A stretch of 64,000 bases of DNA, taken from NCBI RefSeq assembly GCF_018780075.1, contig NZ_JADMKB010000011.1, positions 62,001 to 126,000 of the forward strand, read 5' to 3'. This DNA comes from Hydrogenophaga sp. GTDB lineage: Bacteria; Pseudomonadota; Gammaproteobacteria; Burkholderiales; Burkholderiaceae_C. The notes below the pieces were generated by a model. It did no database searches and was not told where the DNA came from. It saw nothing but the letters and a program-made list of their open reading frames with translations. The position numbers and the translations under genes were made by a program. The first letter of the stretch is position 1. Each line of letters begins with the position of its first letter. Of the stretch, positions 7,791 through 19,314 are shown piece after piece.

Positions 7791-10700
7791 ATGAAGACCC
7801 TGTTCACATTGCCCGTCGTCCACCGGGTGGTTCTGTCGGTGGCCCTTTGCTGCGCGGGCTTGCTGGGTTCGCAAGCGTGGGCCCAGCCTGCCAACCGACC
7901 GCTGCTGACCAACCAGTCGGGAGCCAAACCCAACCTGATGGTCGCGCTGGACAACTCGGGGTCCATGGCGTACACCTATCACGAGAGCTACAACGTCACG
8001 AATGATGTCGAAAACGTGCCGGTCCGGGTATGCCCCAGCCCCTATTCGAACGTCAATTCGACAAACGCAACAAATTTCAACGCCGGCATCGGTGGCGACG
8101 CGATCTACAACGCGGGCAACTACACCTGCTACCGAAGGTACTGGGATGGGTTCCGGTGGCGCATCGAAGCCCGCACCACCTGGTCGGTGGCCTCCGTACC
8201 AGCCCGCTCCTACATGAACTGGTCCGCACAGCGCTCGGCCGACGTCAACCCGGTCTACTACAACCCACGAGTGAGATACCTGCCGCGGGTCAATGGCAAT
8301 GGCGTTGCGCTGGTGCCCTCAGACAATGTGGTGTGGGTGTCCAACCTGGGCAGCGCTGACTTTTCTTACCAGGTGTTTCAGCGGGATGTGGCACCCAACG
8401 ACTACCGCGTGTATCACTCGATGTATGCCAACGATGGCACGACGAGGACCTTCCAGGGTGTGGTTAACAGCCCGAGCACCCCAACCGGCTTCACCTCGCG
8501 GTACACCTTGTCCAACACACGGCGCATTCCCGAGCACATCGCCTACACAGCGGCCACGACGGCTTCGCCGGCATTCACCTACGCCTACTGTTCCCTGGTC
8601 GTCAAAGATGGGGCTGGGCAGGACATCGGTTGCGGGGCGCGAACACAGGTGAACGTCAGTTACGGTGGCACCGCCACCCACGTCATTCCCACCCCCAATA
8701 CCCGAACGGATTGCACAGCCAACACGTGTACGAATGCCCAGGAAGTCACCAACATCCTGAACTGGTACCGCTACTACAGCAACCGGCAGCTGGCCACCAG
8801 CACGGCCATCGGACTGGCCCTCGCGGACACCGATGCGAATGGTGCGCCGAACAACCCGTCCAAACTCGACAACGAGCTGCGCATCGGCTACATGCCGATC
8901 AACCAGTCCCACAGCAGCCCGCTGGTCACACCGCCCGGGGCGACCTCTCCAGTCACGCTGTCGCGTGGCGTGAGGGTGCTCAGTCGAGGTTCGACCGACA
9001 ACAACAACCTGTTCAACTGGCTCAACGGCATGGTGTCCCAGGGGGGAACGCCACTGCACAATGCCGTGGAGCGGGCGGCTGACTACTACGGCCGGCGAAA
9101 CGGTGTGACGGAATACGCGTGGCGGACCGACCCCACCTCCAACAGCAGCCCCGAAATGAACTGCCGCCGCTCCTTCAACCTGCTGTTCTCCGACGGCGGA
9201 TGGTCGTCTGGTACGCCGTGGGGCCCCACAGCGGCGGGACTTGACTACGACAACATCAACGGTCTCCAAACGTTCACCCGCACCCGAGCGGATGGAACCA
9301 CCGAGTCGTTTCAGTACATGAAGAGTGGCATCAACACCTTGGCCGGTCGCCTTCAGTATGTGCCCTTCCCGAGCACGGGCACTGGCGGCTTGGCCGACAT
9401 CACGGCCCGGTATTACTGGCACGAGGACATGAGAGCAGGTGCAGAACCGGCAGGACTGGACAACAACATCCAGACCCGCCCCGGGCAACCGACGTTCTGG
9501 CAGAACATGACCACCTACACGGTGGGTTACCTGATCGAGCCATCCGGCGAAGCGACCGGCACCGGCCTGACTTTCAATCAGATCGAACAGTACAAGACAA
9601 ACTACACGCTTTACGGGTCAGGGGCGCCCACGGTGTTCCCCCCATTCCCCACGGGAGACCTCATATCCAACAACGACCTCCAGACGCGGGTGGACGACTT
9701 CATTCATGCCGGCTACACCGGCGGTGCCCGCTCGTTCAGCGCCCGTTCGGCCGACGACGTCAAGTCCATCTTCAACACGATCCTGGCCGAGATCCTGAGC
9801 GCGTCTGGCCGGGACGCCGGCGTCTCGGTCAACACCGGTGGTGGAGACAACAGCACGCTGGCGGGTCGCCTCAAATACACGGTGTCCTACCGCACTATGG
9901 ACAACTCGGGCGACATCCAGGCGCGTCAGCTGGCCGCCGATGGCAGCGAAACCGGTGTGACGGCATGGTCCGCGAACCAGCTGATGCCAGGCCACGCCGC
10001 TCGCCGTGTGTTCACCATGCACGACCTGAACCAGCCCGTCGATTTCATCGGAACGTTCAGCGGCCTGCCCACCGACGTCCGCAGTGCGCTGGCCACCGGC
10101 CCCGACGCGGGCCGGATTCCCACCAACGACCGCTTCATCAACTACCTGCGCGGTGACAACACGGCGCTCGATGCCCAAGGCACTCTGTTCCGTCAGCGGA
10201 GTTCGCGCGTCGCGGCCATGGTCAACCCACCTGCCGTCTTCATGGGCGATGCCCGGGACTACGGCTACGACCAGGACGGCAGTGGCGGCGTCGACGGACG
10301 CAGCAGCTACGTGGATTACACCAACCGCAAGCGCGGCTACCCCAAGTCGTTGTTTGTGGCCACCAACGCGGGTACCATGCACGCGTTCTCTGCGGCTGCG
10401 GGGACCGAACTGGCCGCCGTCATGCCGCGCCGCAGCCTCAGGCGCATGCTGAACTTCGCTGCGGAGCCCTACAACTTCGAGTACGTGCTGGACGGTCCGA
10501 TCACGGAAAACGACATCTTTGATCGCCGCAAGGCCGACAGCGACGGCCTCACGGCAGCCACCGAATGGAGGGCCTGGCGCCACCTGGGTATTGGCACGGG
10601 TGGTCGGGGTGAAAGGCTGGTGTACGCCGTCAACTCGCCCATCAAGCCCGGGGCGACGCCGAACCGCATTCCCGATCGGGAGGACTTTCTGTGGGAAACC

Positions 10701-12011
10701 GGTCCGGACGTGATCGATGGCGCCGATGGCAGCGATGTCACCACGGGCTACATGTCCAACTCGGCCCGCAGCGGTCAAACCGAGGACCTGTCGGATGCAA
10801 CGAACGCCCAGCGTGGACGCTGGATCGTGGCGGTCAACAACGGCCACTACAACGGTGAGCCCAATGGTGAAAAGGCGGGGTTGGTCGTGCTGGATGCCGT
10901 GAGCGGCGAGGTCATCCGCACCATTCCCCTGCCCTTGGGCTATTCGGCCGGAGACGGGCTCAGCGGCGTGACGCTGCTGCGCAGCTACGGCAGCAACACG
11001 CGCGTGGTGGCGGCATACGCCGGTGACGCCAACGGCCAGTTGTGGAAGTTCAACCTGTCGGGCGATCCGAGCACCTGGCATGTGGAGCATGGCAGACCAC
11101 TGTTCAGGGTGCCGGGCAACCGCCCCATCTACGGATCCCCAGCCTGGCAGGCCCATGACTCGGGCGGGTTCATCGTGGTGTTTGCCACGGGCATCATGCT
11201 GGAAGAAGACCATCTGCAGGATCTGGGCGAACAGGCGATTTACGGCATCTGGGACCGGCAGACCCTTGATGGCAGCATGCTCAATGGCGAAACATTCAAC
11301 CCGGTCACCCAGACGCAACTGGAAGAACGCACCATCGACCAGAGCTCGGAGCAGACACGGGATGCGTTCCTGTATTACGCCATCCGGGGTGACGCAACAC
11401 CCCAAATCGACTGGGACACCCAGCGCGGCTGGTTCATCCGCATGCGAAACGTCAACCAGCGTGATGCCGGGCTGCAGCCGGGGGAACGGTCCATCGCCGA
11501 TGTCCAGAACTTCGGGAGAAGCGTGATCATCACCACCACCGTTCTTCGGCCGCCGGCTTCGGGAGAAATGTGCAGCGTCGCCGATCTGCCTGGAAACTAC
11601 GTCTACATCGTGAATGCCCAGGGGGCTTCGCCCGAACTCAGCCGTTCGTTCGACGTCGACGGTGATGGCCGCCTGGATGCCTATGCCGTGGCCTACGCGC
11701 CCCAGGGCGGCTTCACCCGCGGCATCTCTGTCAGCCGTTTCCGCTCGCGGGCCGATGGCACCGCACTGCCCGACGAACCACAGACGGCCAATGGGGATCC
11801 CAGCGACCCTCAGGTGACCGAAACCGCCAATGACCGGATGCAGAAAGCCGCCGATGAAGCTGCTGGTGAATCCGCTCTGAGCTCCAAATGCCGGACCATG
11901 CGAGGCACTATTTTGGGTACCGGGGAAACGCCGCTCGGCGCCGGGGTGTTCTGCCCAACCACGGGCTGGAGCCGCACCCAGTTCCAGCTGAGTGCCCCGC
12001 CTTCCAACTGA
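7791..12011 (+). CDS. pilY1: Type IV pilus tip adhesin/assembly factor PilY1
   Basis: 1406 residues from ATG 7791, with AGAGAGG 5 bases upstream; an ATG at 7761 is less well placed. A signal peptide ends near residue 31 (SQAWAQ). A von Willebrand A-like part starts early with a MIDAS-like DNSGSM (Asp54, Ser56, Ser58). The C-terminal half is the PilY1 beta-propeller, seen from [18 protein letters not shown] and [18 protein letters not shown]. Two Asp-rich loops that could bind calcium occur: [10 protein letters not shown] near residue 826 and [10 protein letters not shown] near 1288. PilY1 caps the pilus, antagonises retraction and mediates adhesion or surface sensing. Confidence 0.93.
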   Translation: MKTLFTLPVVHRVVLSVALCCAGLLGSQAWAQPANRPLLTNQSGAKPNLMVALDNSGSMAYTYHESYNVTNDVENVPVRVCPSPYSNVNSTNATNFNAGIGGDAIYNAGNYTCYRRYWDGFRWRIEARTTWSVASVPARSYMNWSAQRSADVNPVYYNPRVRYLPRVNGNGVALVPSDNVVWVSNLGSADFSYQVFQRDVAPNDYRVYHSMYANDGTTRTFQGVVNSPSTPTGFTSRYTLSNTRRIPEHIAYTAATTASPAFTYAYCSLVVKDGAGQDIGCGARTQVNVSYGGTATHVIPTPNTRTDCTANTCTNAQEVTNILNWYRYYSNRQLATSTAIGLALADTDANGAPNNPSKLDNELRIGYMPINQSHSSPLVTPPGATSPVTLSRGVRVLSRGSTDNNNLFNWLNGMVSQGGTPLHNAVERAADYYGRRNGVTEYAWRTDPTSNSSPEMNCRRSFNLLFSDGGWSSGTPWGPTAAGLDYDNINGLQTFTRTRADGTTESFQYMKSGINTLAGRLQYVPFPSTGTGGLADITARYYWHEDMRAGAEPAGLDNNIQTRPGQPTFWQNMTTYTVGYLIEPSGEATGTGLTFNQIEQYKTNYTLYGSGAPTVFPPFPTGDLISNNDLQTRVDDFIHAGYTGGARSFSARSADDVKSIFNTILAEILSASGRDAGVSVNTGGGDNSTLAGRLKYTVSYRTMDNSGDIQARQLAADGSETGVTAWSANQLMPGHAARRVFTMHDLNQPVDFIGTFSGLPTDVRSALATGPDAGRIPTNDRFINYLRGDNTALDAQGTLFRQRSSRVAAMVNPPAVFMGDARDYGYDQDGSGGVDGRSSYVDYTNRKRGYPKSLFVATNAGTMHAFSAAAGTELAAVMPRRSLRRMLNFAAEPYNFEYVLDGPITENDIFDRRKADSDGLTAATEWRAWRHLGIGTGGRGERLVYAVNSPIKPGATPNRIPDREDFLWETGPDVIDGADGSDVTTGYMSNSARSGQTEDLSDATNAQRGRWIVAVNNGHYNGEPNGEKAGLVVLDAVSGEVIRTIPLPLGYSAGDGLSGVTLLRSYGSNTRVVAAYAGDANGQLWKFNLSGDPSTWHVEHGRPLFRVPGNRPIYGSPAWQAHDSGGFIVVFATGIMLEEDHLQDLGEQAIYGIWDRQTLDGSMLNGETFNPVTQTQLEERTIDQSSEQTRDAFLYYAIRGDATPQIDWDTQRGWFIRMRNVNQRDAGLQPGERSIADVQNFGRSVIITTTVLRPPASGEMCSVADLPGNYVYIVNAQGASPELSRSFDVDGDGRLDAYAVAYAPQGGFTRGISVSRFRSRADGTALPDEPQTANGDPSDPQVTETANDRMQKAADEAAGESALSSKCRTMRGTILGTGETPLGAGVFCPTTGWSRTQFQLSAPPSN

Positions 12012-12021
12012 GACACTGATC

Positions 12022-12513
12022 ATGACCCTGACCTTTCCTCGCCCCGTGTCGGCGACCCGCCAGGCCCAAGGCGGTTTCACCCTGATCGAGCTCATGATCG
12101 TGGTGGCCGTGATCGGCATCCTGGCCGCGATCGCCATCCCCTCGTACCAGGAGTCGGTGGCCAAGTCCCGCCGGGCCGATGCACAACGCGCCCTGATGGA
12201 GGCCGAGCAGTACATGCGGCGGTACTTCAGTGCGCGTGACACCTTTGAAGGCGTCTCTCTGCCCAGCGGACTGGTCACGTCGCCACGTGCCGGATCAGGC
12301 ACAGCCGCCTACAACATCGAGCTCATCGAGGACGACGAGGCGGTGGCGACCACCACGGCACTCTCCGCCTCCACGTTCACCCTGCGCGCCACCCGCACCG
12401 GCAGCATGGCAGCCGACCGTTGCGGGAACTTGAGCGTGACCAACACGGGCGTGAAAACCCTGAGCAGCAACGCATCGGGAACCACCCTCGCCGACTGCTT
12501 CAAGGCGTCCTGA
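12022..12513 (+). CDS. pilE: Type IV pilus minor pilin PilE
   Basis: 163 residues from ATG 12022. The prepilin site is [29 protein letters not shown], with Glu at mature position 5, and the body ends with a Cys pair (RCGNL and DCFKAS), as usual for PilE minor pilins. It closes the pilin locus; the ribD start lies 4 bp downstream, so pilin and riboflavin genes may share a transcript. Confidence 0.88.
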   Translation: MTLTFPRPVSATRQAQGGFTLIELMIVVAVIGILAAIAIPSYQESVAKSRRADAQRALMEAEQYMRRYFSARDTFEGVSLPSGLVTSPRAGSGTAAYNIELIEDDEAVATTTALSASTFTLRATRTGSMAADRCGNLSVTNTGVKTLSSNASGTTLADCFKAS

Positions 12514-12517
12514 TCAC

Positions 12518-13663
12518 ATGCCCTTGGCTGAAGGCCACATTCAAGTGGCCCTGAACCTTGCGAGCAGGGCTCTCAGCCTGTCGAATCCCAATCCCCGTGT
12601 GGGTTGCGTGCTGCTGAGCGCCCATGGCGAAATCATCGGCTCCGGCCACACCCAGCAAGCCGGCGGCCCGCACGCCGAGGTGATGGCCTTGCGCGATGCG
12701 CAAGCGCGGGGTGAGTCGACCGCAGGCGCCACGGCCTACGTGACGCTGGAGCCCTGCTCCCACCATGGCCGCACACCGCCGTGCTGCGATGCCCTCATCG
12801 CCGCAAAGGTCGGCAAGGTGGTGGTGTCCACGCTCGACCCCAACCCGCTGGTGGCCGGCCAGGGCATTGCGCGTTTGCGGGCGGCGGGCATCGCGGTGGA
12901 GGTGCTTGCGACCGACAGCGACGCCGCTCGGGCGTCGCGCGAGCTCAACATCGGCTTCTTCAGCCGCATGGTCCGCAAGACCCCCTGGGTGCGCATGAAG
13001 GTGGCGGCATCCCTGGACGGCGCCACGGCGCTGGGCAATGGCGTCAGCCAATGGATCACGGGCGAAGCCGCACGAACCGATGGACACGCCTGGCGGGCCC
13101 GCGCCTGCGCGGTGCTCACCGGCATCGGGACCGTGCTCGAAGACGACCCCATGCTCGATGTGCGGCTCGTGGACACGACTCGCCAGCCGCACCTGGTCGT
13201 CGTGGACAGCCGGCTCGAAACGCCGCTGACCGCGCGCCTGTTTGCGGCGCCCGCCCACGGGTTGAACCGGAAGATCTTCATTTATTGCGCCAAGCCCGAG
13301 CCAGGCAAACAGGCAGCGCTGGAGGCCCTGGGTGCCACCGTGATCGCCCTGCCCAACCCCGAGGGCAAGGTGGATCTGACAGCCATGCTCCACGACCTGG
13401 CCCGCCGCGAGGTGAACGAACTCCACCTGGAGGCCGGTCACAAGCTCAATGGGTCGTGGGTGCGCGAAGGCCTGGTGGACGAGCTGTTGCTGTACCTGGC
13501 GCCCACGTTGCTGGGCACTGGCGGCATGGGCATCGCGGGCTTTGGCCCCCTGCAGTCGCTGAACGAGGGCCTTGCGCTGGCCTTTCACTCGGTGGACCCG
13601 GTGGGCGACGACCTCCGCATCGTGGCACGGGTGCGCGGCCGTGACGGTTTTCTGCGAACCTGA
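12518..13663 (+). CDS. ribD: Bifunctional pyrimidine deaminase/reductase RibD
   Basis: 381 residues. The N-terminal deaminase has the zinc site HAEVMAL and PCSHHGRTPPCCDAL. The C-terminal reductase starts near residue 150 (VRMKVAASLDGATAL, QWITGEAARTDGHAWRA). It performs the second and third steps of riboflavin synthesis from the GTP branch. I see no FMN riboswitch in front of it; the 4-bp gap after pilE leaves no room. Confidence 0.95.
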   Translation: MPLAEGHIQVALNLASRALSLSNPNPRVGCVLLSAHGEIIGSGHTQQAGGPHAEVMALRDAQARGESTAGATAYVTLEPCSHHGRTPPCCDALIAAKVGKVVVSTLDPNPLVAGQGIARLRAAGIAVEVLATDSDAARASRELNIGFFSRMVRKTPWVRMKVAASLDGATALGNGVSQWITGEAARTDGHAWRARACAVLTGIGTVLEDDPMLDVRLVDTTRQPHLVVVDSRLETPLTARLFAAPAHGLNRKIFIYCAKPEPGKQAALEALGATVIALPNPEGKVDLTAMLHDLARREVNELHLEAGHKLNGSWVREGLVDELLLYLAPTLLGTGGMGIAGFGPLQSLNEGLALAFHSVDPVGDDLRIVARVRGRDGFLRT

Positions 13664-13762
13664 ACCCATTCGCCGGCCCGCTGGCAGCGCTTCCCCTCGC
13701 GCTTTTCACCTTTCGTTGGGCGGCCCGGAGGAAGCCGGCCCAAACCCTGCGAAAATACGCCG

Positions 13763-14404
13763 ATGTTTACCGGCATCATCACCGGCGTGGGTCGCATCGC
13801 CGACCTCCACGCCCAAGGCAGTTCTTTGGACCACGGCAAGCGTCTCTCGATCGAGGCGCCGCCGGGCTACCTGGACGACGTGTCCCTTGGCGACAGCATC
13901 GCGCTCAACGGCGCCTGCATGACTGTCACGTCCCTGACCCCCGACGAACGGCGGTTCTCCATCGACATCTCGGCGGAATCGCTTGCGCGCACGGCCGGCC
14001 TGTCCGAACAGGGCCGCCAGGTGAACCTGGAAAAAGCCTTGCGCGCCAACGACCGTCTGGGTGGCCACATCGTGTCGGGCCATGTCGACGGCGTCGGTGA
14101 GGTCACCCGGTTTGCCCAGGTGGGCGAAAGCTGGGAATTGCGCGTGATGGCGCCCGCCTCGCTGGGCAAGTACCTTGCCTACAAGGGCTCGATCACCGTC
14201 AACGGCGTGAGCCTGACCGTCAACAGCTTCGTTGACAGTGCCGCCGGCTGCGAGTTCAGCATCAACCTGATTCCCCACACGGTGCAAAACACCTCGCTCG
14301 GTCAGCTGACCGAAGGCAGCGCCGTCAACCTCGAGATCGACACCGTGGCGCGCTACGTGGAACGCATGCTGGGGGCCACGGCCACCCCGGCCAGCGTGGC
14401 TTGA
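13763..14404 (+). CDS. ribE: Riboflavin synthase, alpha subunit
   Basis: 213 residues, beginning with the family signature [12 protein letters not shown]. There are two lumazine-binding repeats (about 1-97 and 98-200), seen from [10 protein letters not shown] and [11 protein letters not shown]. It converts two 6,7-dimethyl-8-ribityllumazine molecules to riboflavin. A gap of 99 bp separates it from ribD. In many relatives ribBA lies between this gene and ribH; here it is absent. Confidence 0.96.
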   Translation: MFTGIITGVGRIADLHAQGSSLDHGKRLSIEAPPGYLDDVSLGDSIALNGACMTVTSLTPDERRFSIDISAESLARTAGLSEQGRQVNLEKALRANDRLGGHIVSGHVDGVGEVTRFAQVGESWELRVMAPASLGKYLAYKGSITVNGVSLTVNSFVDSAAGCEFSINLIPHTVQNTSLGQLTEGSAVNLEIDTVARYVERMLGATATPASVA

Positions 14405-14469
14405 AGACGGGCACCGGCCACGCCACCCATCACCCCCATTCACCCTACCGACCACCGAGAGAACCACCC

Positions 14470-14934
14470 ATGTTTGGCGCAGACAAAGGCACCTCCAACC
14501 TGCTCGACGGCAAGAAGCTGTCCATTGGCATCGTGCAGGCCCGCTTCAACGAAGGCATCACCAACGCGCTCTTTGAAGCCTGCCATGCCGAGCTGCTGGC
14601 CCTGGGCGTGCTGGAGAAGCACATCACCCATGTCACCGTGCCCGGCGCGCTGGAAGTGCCGATCGCGCTCAAGGCGCTGGCCGAGCGCGACGACTTCGAC
14701 GCGCTGATCGCGCTGGGCTGCATCATCCGCGGCGAGACCTACCATTTCGAACTGGTGGCCAACGAGTCCGGGGCCGGCGTCACACGCGTCTCGCTGGACA
14801 CCAACACCCCCATCGCCAACGCCATCCTGACCACCGAGAACCTGGAGCAGGCCGTGGCCCGCCAGGTGGACAAGGGCCGCGACGCAGCCCGTGTGGCCAT
14901 CGAGATGGCCCACCTGCTCGACGCCATCGCATGA
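14470..14934 (+). CDS. ribH: 6,7-dimethyl-8-ribityllumazine synthase
   Basis: 154 residues from ATG 14470, preceded by GAGAGAA; an upstream in-frame start at 14401 overlapping ribE is unlikely because the added residues are not family-like. Signatures are [31 protein letters not shown] and [20 protein letters not shown] with the catalytic His. It forms the lumazine precursor of riboflavin. Its stop overlaps the nusB start. Confidence 0.96.
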   Translation: MFGADKGTSNLLDGKKLSIGIVQARFNEGITNALFEACHAELLALGVLEKHITHVTVPGALEVPIALKALAERDDFDALIALGCIIRGETYHFELVANESGAGVTRVSLDTNTPIANAILTTENLEQAVARQVDKGRDAARVAIEMAHLLDAIA

Positions 14935-15443
14935 ACATGACCGAACCCACCGCCCTGACCCCCAAGCCGCGCAAAGCCGCCGACAAATCGGCCCGCACGC
15001 GTGCACGCGAATTCGCCCTGCAGGCCCTCTACCAGCACATGGTGGGCCGCAACGACGCGGGGGACATCGATGCGTTCACCCGCGACCTCGCCGGCTTCCA
15101 CAAGGCCGACAGCGTGCATTACGACGCGCTGCTGCACGGCTGCGTGGAACAGGCGGGCGCACTGGATGCGCTGATCACGCCGCTGCTGGACCGGCCGCTG
15201 GTCGAGCTCTCCCCGATCGAACGCGCGGTGCTGTGGATCGGCGCCTATGAGTTCCAGCACTGCCTGGATGTGCCGTGGCGCGTGGTGATCAACGAGTGCG
15301 TCGAACTGGCCAAGTCCTTCGGCGGCACCGACGGTCACAAGTACGTCAACGGCGTGCTGCACAAGATCGCGTCGCAGCTGCGCCCCGACGAAGTGGCCGC
15401 GTCGCCCCAGGCGGCGCGCAAGCCGGCTTCGCGGCCCGCCTGA
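14931..15443 (+). CDS. nusB: Transcription antitermination factor NusB
   Basis: 170 residues; the ATG at 14931 overlaps the ribH stop (ATGA), and a second ATG follows at 14937. The NusB fold begins with [16 protein letters not shown] and includes [12 protein letters not shown] and [29 protein letters not shown]. It binds boxA RNA with NusE during rRNA transcription. ribH-nusB pairing is widely conserved. Confidence 0.96.
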   Translation: MNMTEPTALTPKPRKAADKSARTRAREFALQALYQHMVGRNDAGDIDAFTRDLAGFHKADSVHYDALLHGCVEQAGALDALITPLLDRPLVELSPIERAVLWIGAYEFQHCLDVPWRVVINECVELAKSFGGTDGHKYVNGVLHKIASQLRPDEVAASPQAARKPASRPA

Positions 15444-15458
15444 GGCAAGCCCAGACCA

Positions 15459-16679
15459 ATGCGGATTTCACAGCGCGCCCAACGCGTCGAACCCTTCTAT
15501 GTGATGGAGCTGGCCAAGGCCGCTGCCGAGATGGCCCGCGAAGCGCGGCCCGGGCAACGACCCATGATCTACCTGAACATCGGCGAACCCGATTTCACCG
15601 CGCCACCGCTGGTCCAGGCCGCCGCCGAGCGCGCCATCCACGACGGGCGCAGCCAGTACACCCCCGCCACCGGCCTGCCCGCCTTGCGCGAAGCCATCAG
15701 CGGCTGGTACGCCAGCCGCTTCGGGCTGGACATTCACCCCGGCCGCATCGTGGTCACGGCCGGCGCTTCGGCCGCGCTGCAGCTGGCCTGCCTGGCGCTG
15801 ATCGAAGCGGGCGACGAGGTGCTGATGCCCGACCCCAGCTACCCCTGCAACCGCCAGTTCGTGCAGGCCGCCGAGGGCACGCCGGTGCTGATTCCTTCGG
15901 GGCCGGAAGACCGCTTCCAGCTGAGCGCCGAGCATGTGGCCGCGGCCTGGGGGCCAGCCACGCGCGGTGTGCTGCTCGCCTCGCCGTCCAACCCCACCGG
16001 CACGTCCATCGCCCGCGATGAGCTGGAGCGGATCGCGCGCTTCGTGCGCGGCAAGGGCGGGGTCACGCTGGTCGATGAAATCTACCTCGGCCTGTCCTAC
16101 GACGAGGCCTACGGCCACAGCGCGCTCGGCCTGCCCGACGGGTTGGGCGACGAGGTGATCAGCATCAACAGCTTCTCCAAGTACTTCAACATGACGGGCT
16201 GGCGCCTGGGCTGGCTGGTGGTGCCGCCCGCGCTGGTGCCCGCTGTGGAACGCCTCGCGCAAAACCTGTTCATCTGCGCCAGCACCATCGCGCAACACGC
16301 GGCGCTGGCCTGCTTCGCGCCCGAGAGCCTGGCCGAATACGAGCGCCGCCGTGCCGAGTTCAAGGCCCGGCGCGACCATTTCATCCCGGCGCTCAACCGG
16401 CTCGGCCTCACGGTGCCCGTGATGCCCGACGGCGCGTTTTACGCCTGGGCCGATGTCCGTGGCCTGTGCGAGCGCTGGGGCATTCCGCCCCAGGGCAGCC
16501 GGCCCGACGAAGGCGGCAGCTGGGCCTTGGCCTTCGAGCTGATGCGGCGCTGCCAGCTCGCCACCACGCCTGGCCGCGACTTCGGCCTCGCCGACCCCGG
16601 CCGCTATTTGCGCTTCTCCACCGCCAACGCCCTGCCCCAGCTGCAGGAGGCGGTGGCCCGTCTGGAGGCTGCGCTGTGA
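15459..16679 (+). CDS. Class I/II PLP-dependent aminotransferase
   Basis: 406 residues of fold-type I aminotransferase. The N-terminal YLNIGEPDFTAPP, the LASPSNPTGT loop, DEIYLGLSYD and the PLP-lysine motif NSFSKYFNMTGWRLGW are all present. The sequence resembles AspC/AlaA-like enzymes of Burkholderiales. The substrate is uncertain (aspartate, alanine or aromatic amino acids). It starts 15 bp after nusB and ends where ybgC begins. Confidence 0.9.
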   Translation: MRISQRAQRVEPFYVMELAKAAAEMAREARPGQRPMIYLNIGEPDFTAPPLVQAAAERAIHDGRSQYTPATGLPALREAISGWYASRFGLDIHPGRIVVTAGASAALQLACLALIEAGDEVLMPDPSYPCNRQFVQAAEGTPVLIPSGPEDRFQLSAEHVAAAWGPATRGVLLASPSNPTGTSIARDELERIARFVRGKGGVTLVDEIYLGLSYDEAYGHSALGLPDGLGDEVISINSFSKYFNMTGWRLGWLVVPPALVPAVERLAQNLFICASTIAQHAALACFAPESLAEYERRRAEFKARRDHFIPALNRLGLTVPVMPDGAFYAWADVRGLCERWGIPPQGSRPDEGGSWALAFELMRRCQLATTPGRDFGLADPGRYLRFSTANALPQLQEAVARLEAAL

Positions 16680-16699
16680 GCGAGCCATTGCTCGCAGCT

Positions 16700-16762
16700 C
16701 CGGCCCAGCCGCCGGGCCGCCCCAAGGCGGGGCCAGCCCCCTGGGGGGGCAGCGACCCCAGC
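16700..16762. repeat. GC-rich inverted repeat between genes
   Basis: The stretch contains two adjacent hairpins, CCGCC-CCAA-GGCGG and a CCCCC/GGGGG-type one. I recognise this kind of element as recurring between genes in Comamonadaceae. It separates the aminotransferase stop from the likely ybgC start, and is translated if the alternative upstream GTG is used. No copy count can be given from this window. Confidence 0.55.
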
Positions 16763-16771
16763 ACAGGGAGC

Positions 16772-17197
<426 letters not shown>

Positions 17198-17228
17198 CCC
17201 CTGAACCAGTCCCAACCGCAACGCCAAC

Positions 17229-17933
17229 ATGCCCCAAGAACTTTCCATTGTCCAGTTGCTGCTCAACGCCAGTTGGGTGGTTCAAGCCGTGGTCGTCCTG
17301 CTCGGCCTGGTGTCCATCATCAGCTGGGCCGCCATCATCCGCAAAGTGTTCGCCCTCAAGCGCGTGAACTCGCACAACGAGGACTTCGAGCGCGAGTTCT
17401 GGTCGGGCGCCAACCTCAACGACCTCTACGCGGCCGCCGCCCAAAGCGCGCGCCACGGCGGTCCGATGGAGCGCATCTTCGCCAGCGGCATGCGCGAATA
17501 CCAGAAGCTGCGCGAACGCCGCATCACCGACAACGGTTCGCTGCTCGACGGCGCCCGCCGCGCCATGCGCGCGAGCTTCCAGCGCGAACTGGACGCCCTG
17601 GAAACCAACCTCTCCTTCCTCGGCACGGTCGGCTCGGTGGCGCCGTATGTGGGTCTGTTCGGCACGGTCTGGGGCATCATGCACGCCTTCACCGGCCTGG
17701 CCGCGCTGGCCCAGGTGACGCTGGCCACGGTGGCACCCGGCATCGCCGAGGCGCTGGTCGCCACCGCCATCGGCCTCTTCGCCGCCATCCCGGCGGTGGT
17801 CGCCTACAACCGTTTCGCCACCGACATCGACCGCGTGGCCAACCGCATGGAGACCTTCATGGAAGAGTTCTCCAACATCCTGCAGCGCAACCTCGGGCAG
17901 CAGGCGCCCCACGCCACCGCATCGGGACACTGA
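17229..17933 (+). CDS. tolQ: Tol-Pal proton channel subunit TolQ
   Basis: 234 residues with three membrane segments (about 15-37, 140-162 and 172-196). The ExbB/TolQ motifs VAPYVGLFGTVWGIMHAF and ALVATAIGLFAAIPAVVAYN are clear. TolQ and TolR form the proton-driven motor that energises TolA during outer-membrane constriction. It lies 31 bp after ybgC and 4 bp before tolR. Confidence 0.95.
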   Translation: MPQELSIVQLLLNASWVVQAVVVLLGLVSIISWAAIIRKVFALKRVNSHNEDFEREFWSGANLNDLYAAAAQSARHGGPMERIFASGMREYQKLRERRITDNGSLLDGARRAMRASFQRELDALETNLSFLGTVGSVAPYVGLFGTVWGIMHAFTGLAALAQVTLATVAPGIAEALVATAIGLFAAIPAVVAYNRFATDIDRVANRMETFMEEFSNILQRNLGQQAPHATASGH

Positions 17934-17937
17934 CACC

Positions 17938-18381
<444 letters not shown>

Positions 18382-18384
18382 ACC

Positions 18385-19305
18385 ATGCAGGTCACCGCCG
18401 ACGCCCTCGACCTCAAGCCGCCACGCTCCGGCCGCTGGACCGTGCCCGTGGGGCTGGCGCTGGTCGCGCACGCCCTGCTGATGGCCGCACTCACCTGGGG
18501 AGTGCACTGGAAAAAGGACGAGGAGCCGGTCAGTTTCGAGGCCGAGCTCTGGTCGGCCGTGCCGCGCGAGGCCGCGCCACGCGCCGTGCAGCCACCGCCT
18601 CCACCACCCGAGCCGGAAGTCAAGCCCGAGCCGAAACCGGCGCCCAGACCCGAACCCAAACCCACGCCGCCCCCTCCCGAGCCGGTGGTGAAGCAGGCCG
18701 ACATCGCGACCGCGCAGAAGAAAAAACTGGACGAGAAGAAGCGCGAGCTCGAAGAAAAGAAGGCCGAAGAGCTGAAGAAGAAGCTCGCTGAAAAGAAGCA
18801 GGAAGCGCTGGAGCGCAAGCTGGAAGAGAAACAGCTCGCCGACGCGAAAAAGAAGGAAGACGCCAAGAAGCTGGCTGAGAAGAAGCTGCAAGACCAGAAG
18901 CTCAAAGCCGCCGAAGACCTCAAGGCCGATCGTGCGGCTGCGGCAGCCCGCGAAGACCAGATGCGCCGCATCATGGGCCAGGCCGGTGCCAGCGGTGGCC
19001 CCGAGGCGCGCGGCGCTGCCCAGCAGTCCAGCGGCCCATCGTCGGGCTACGGTGCGCGCGTCGCCGCCCGCATCCGCCCCAACATCCGCGCTGCGGAAGA
19101 TTTCCCACGCTCCCTGAGGACCGAAATCGAAGTTCGCACCACGCCCGACGGTACGATCATCGGCCGTCGCGTGGTGGACGGGAGCGGCAACGCCGCCTGG
19201 GACGATGCAGCCCTCAGGGCCATCGACCGCACAGGGTCGCTGCCCCGTGATGTGGACGGTCGGGTGCCCTCCCCCATCATCGTGGTGGTCCGTCCCACCG
19301 ACTGA
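18385..19305 (+). CDS. tolA: Cell envelope protein TolA
   Basis: 306 residues: an N-terminal membrane anchor (about 20-38), a Pro-rich stretch (PPPPPPEPEVKPEPKP), a Lys/Glu/Ala-rich coiled coil (about 110-195) and a C-terminal TolA/TonB-like domain (YGARVAARIRPNI, EIEVRTTPDGTIIGRRVVDGSG). It links the TolQR motor to TolB-Pal. The expected tolB and pal do not follow; a sensor kinase gene converges on it with 9 bp between the stops. Confidence 0.92.
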   Translation: MQVTADALDLKPPRSGRWTVPVGLALVAHALLMAALTWGVHWKKDEEPVSFEAELWSAVPREAAPRAVQPPPPPPEPEVKPEPKPAPRPEPKPTPPPPEPVVKQADIATAQKKKLDEKKRELEEKKAEELKKKLAEKKQEALERKLEEKQLADAKKKEDAKKLAEKKLQDQKLKAAEDLKADRAAAAAREDQMRRIMGQAGASGGPEARGAAQQSSGPSSGYGARVAARIRPNIRAAEDFPRSLRTEIEVRTTPDGTIIGRRVVDGSGNAAWDDAALRAIDRTGSLPRDVDGRVPSPIIVVVRPTD

Positions 19306-19314
19306 GCCCCCGGT

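Noticed and set aside
8319-12302. Long minus-strand open frames (389 and 894 codons) opposite pilY1
   Set aside because: They are antisense shadows of the long GC-rich pilY1 gene with His/Arg/Gly-rich sequence and no domain.
13664-13762. Possible FMN riboswitch before ribE
   Set aside because: The gap is only 99 bp, shorter than the element, and none of its conserved loops is visible.
16676-16771. Upstream GTG start for ybgC overlapping the aminotransferase stop
   Set aside because: The added 32 residues are encoded by an intergenic-type inverted repeat and are not family-like; the GTG at 16772 gives the usual length.
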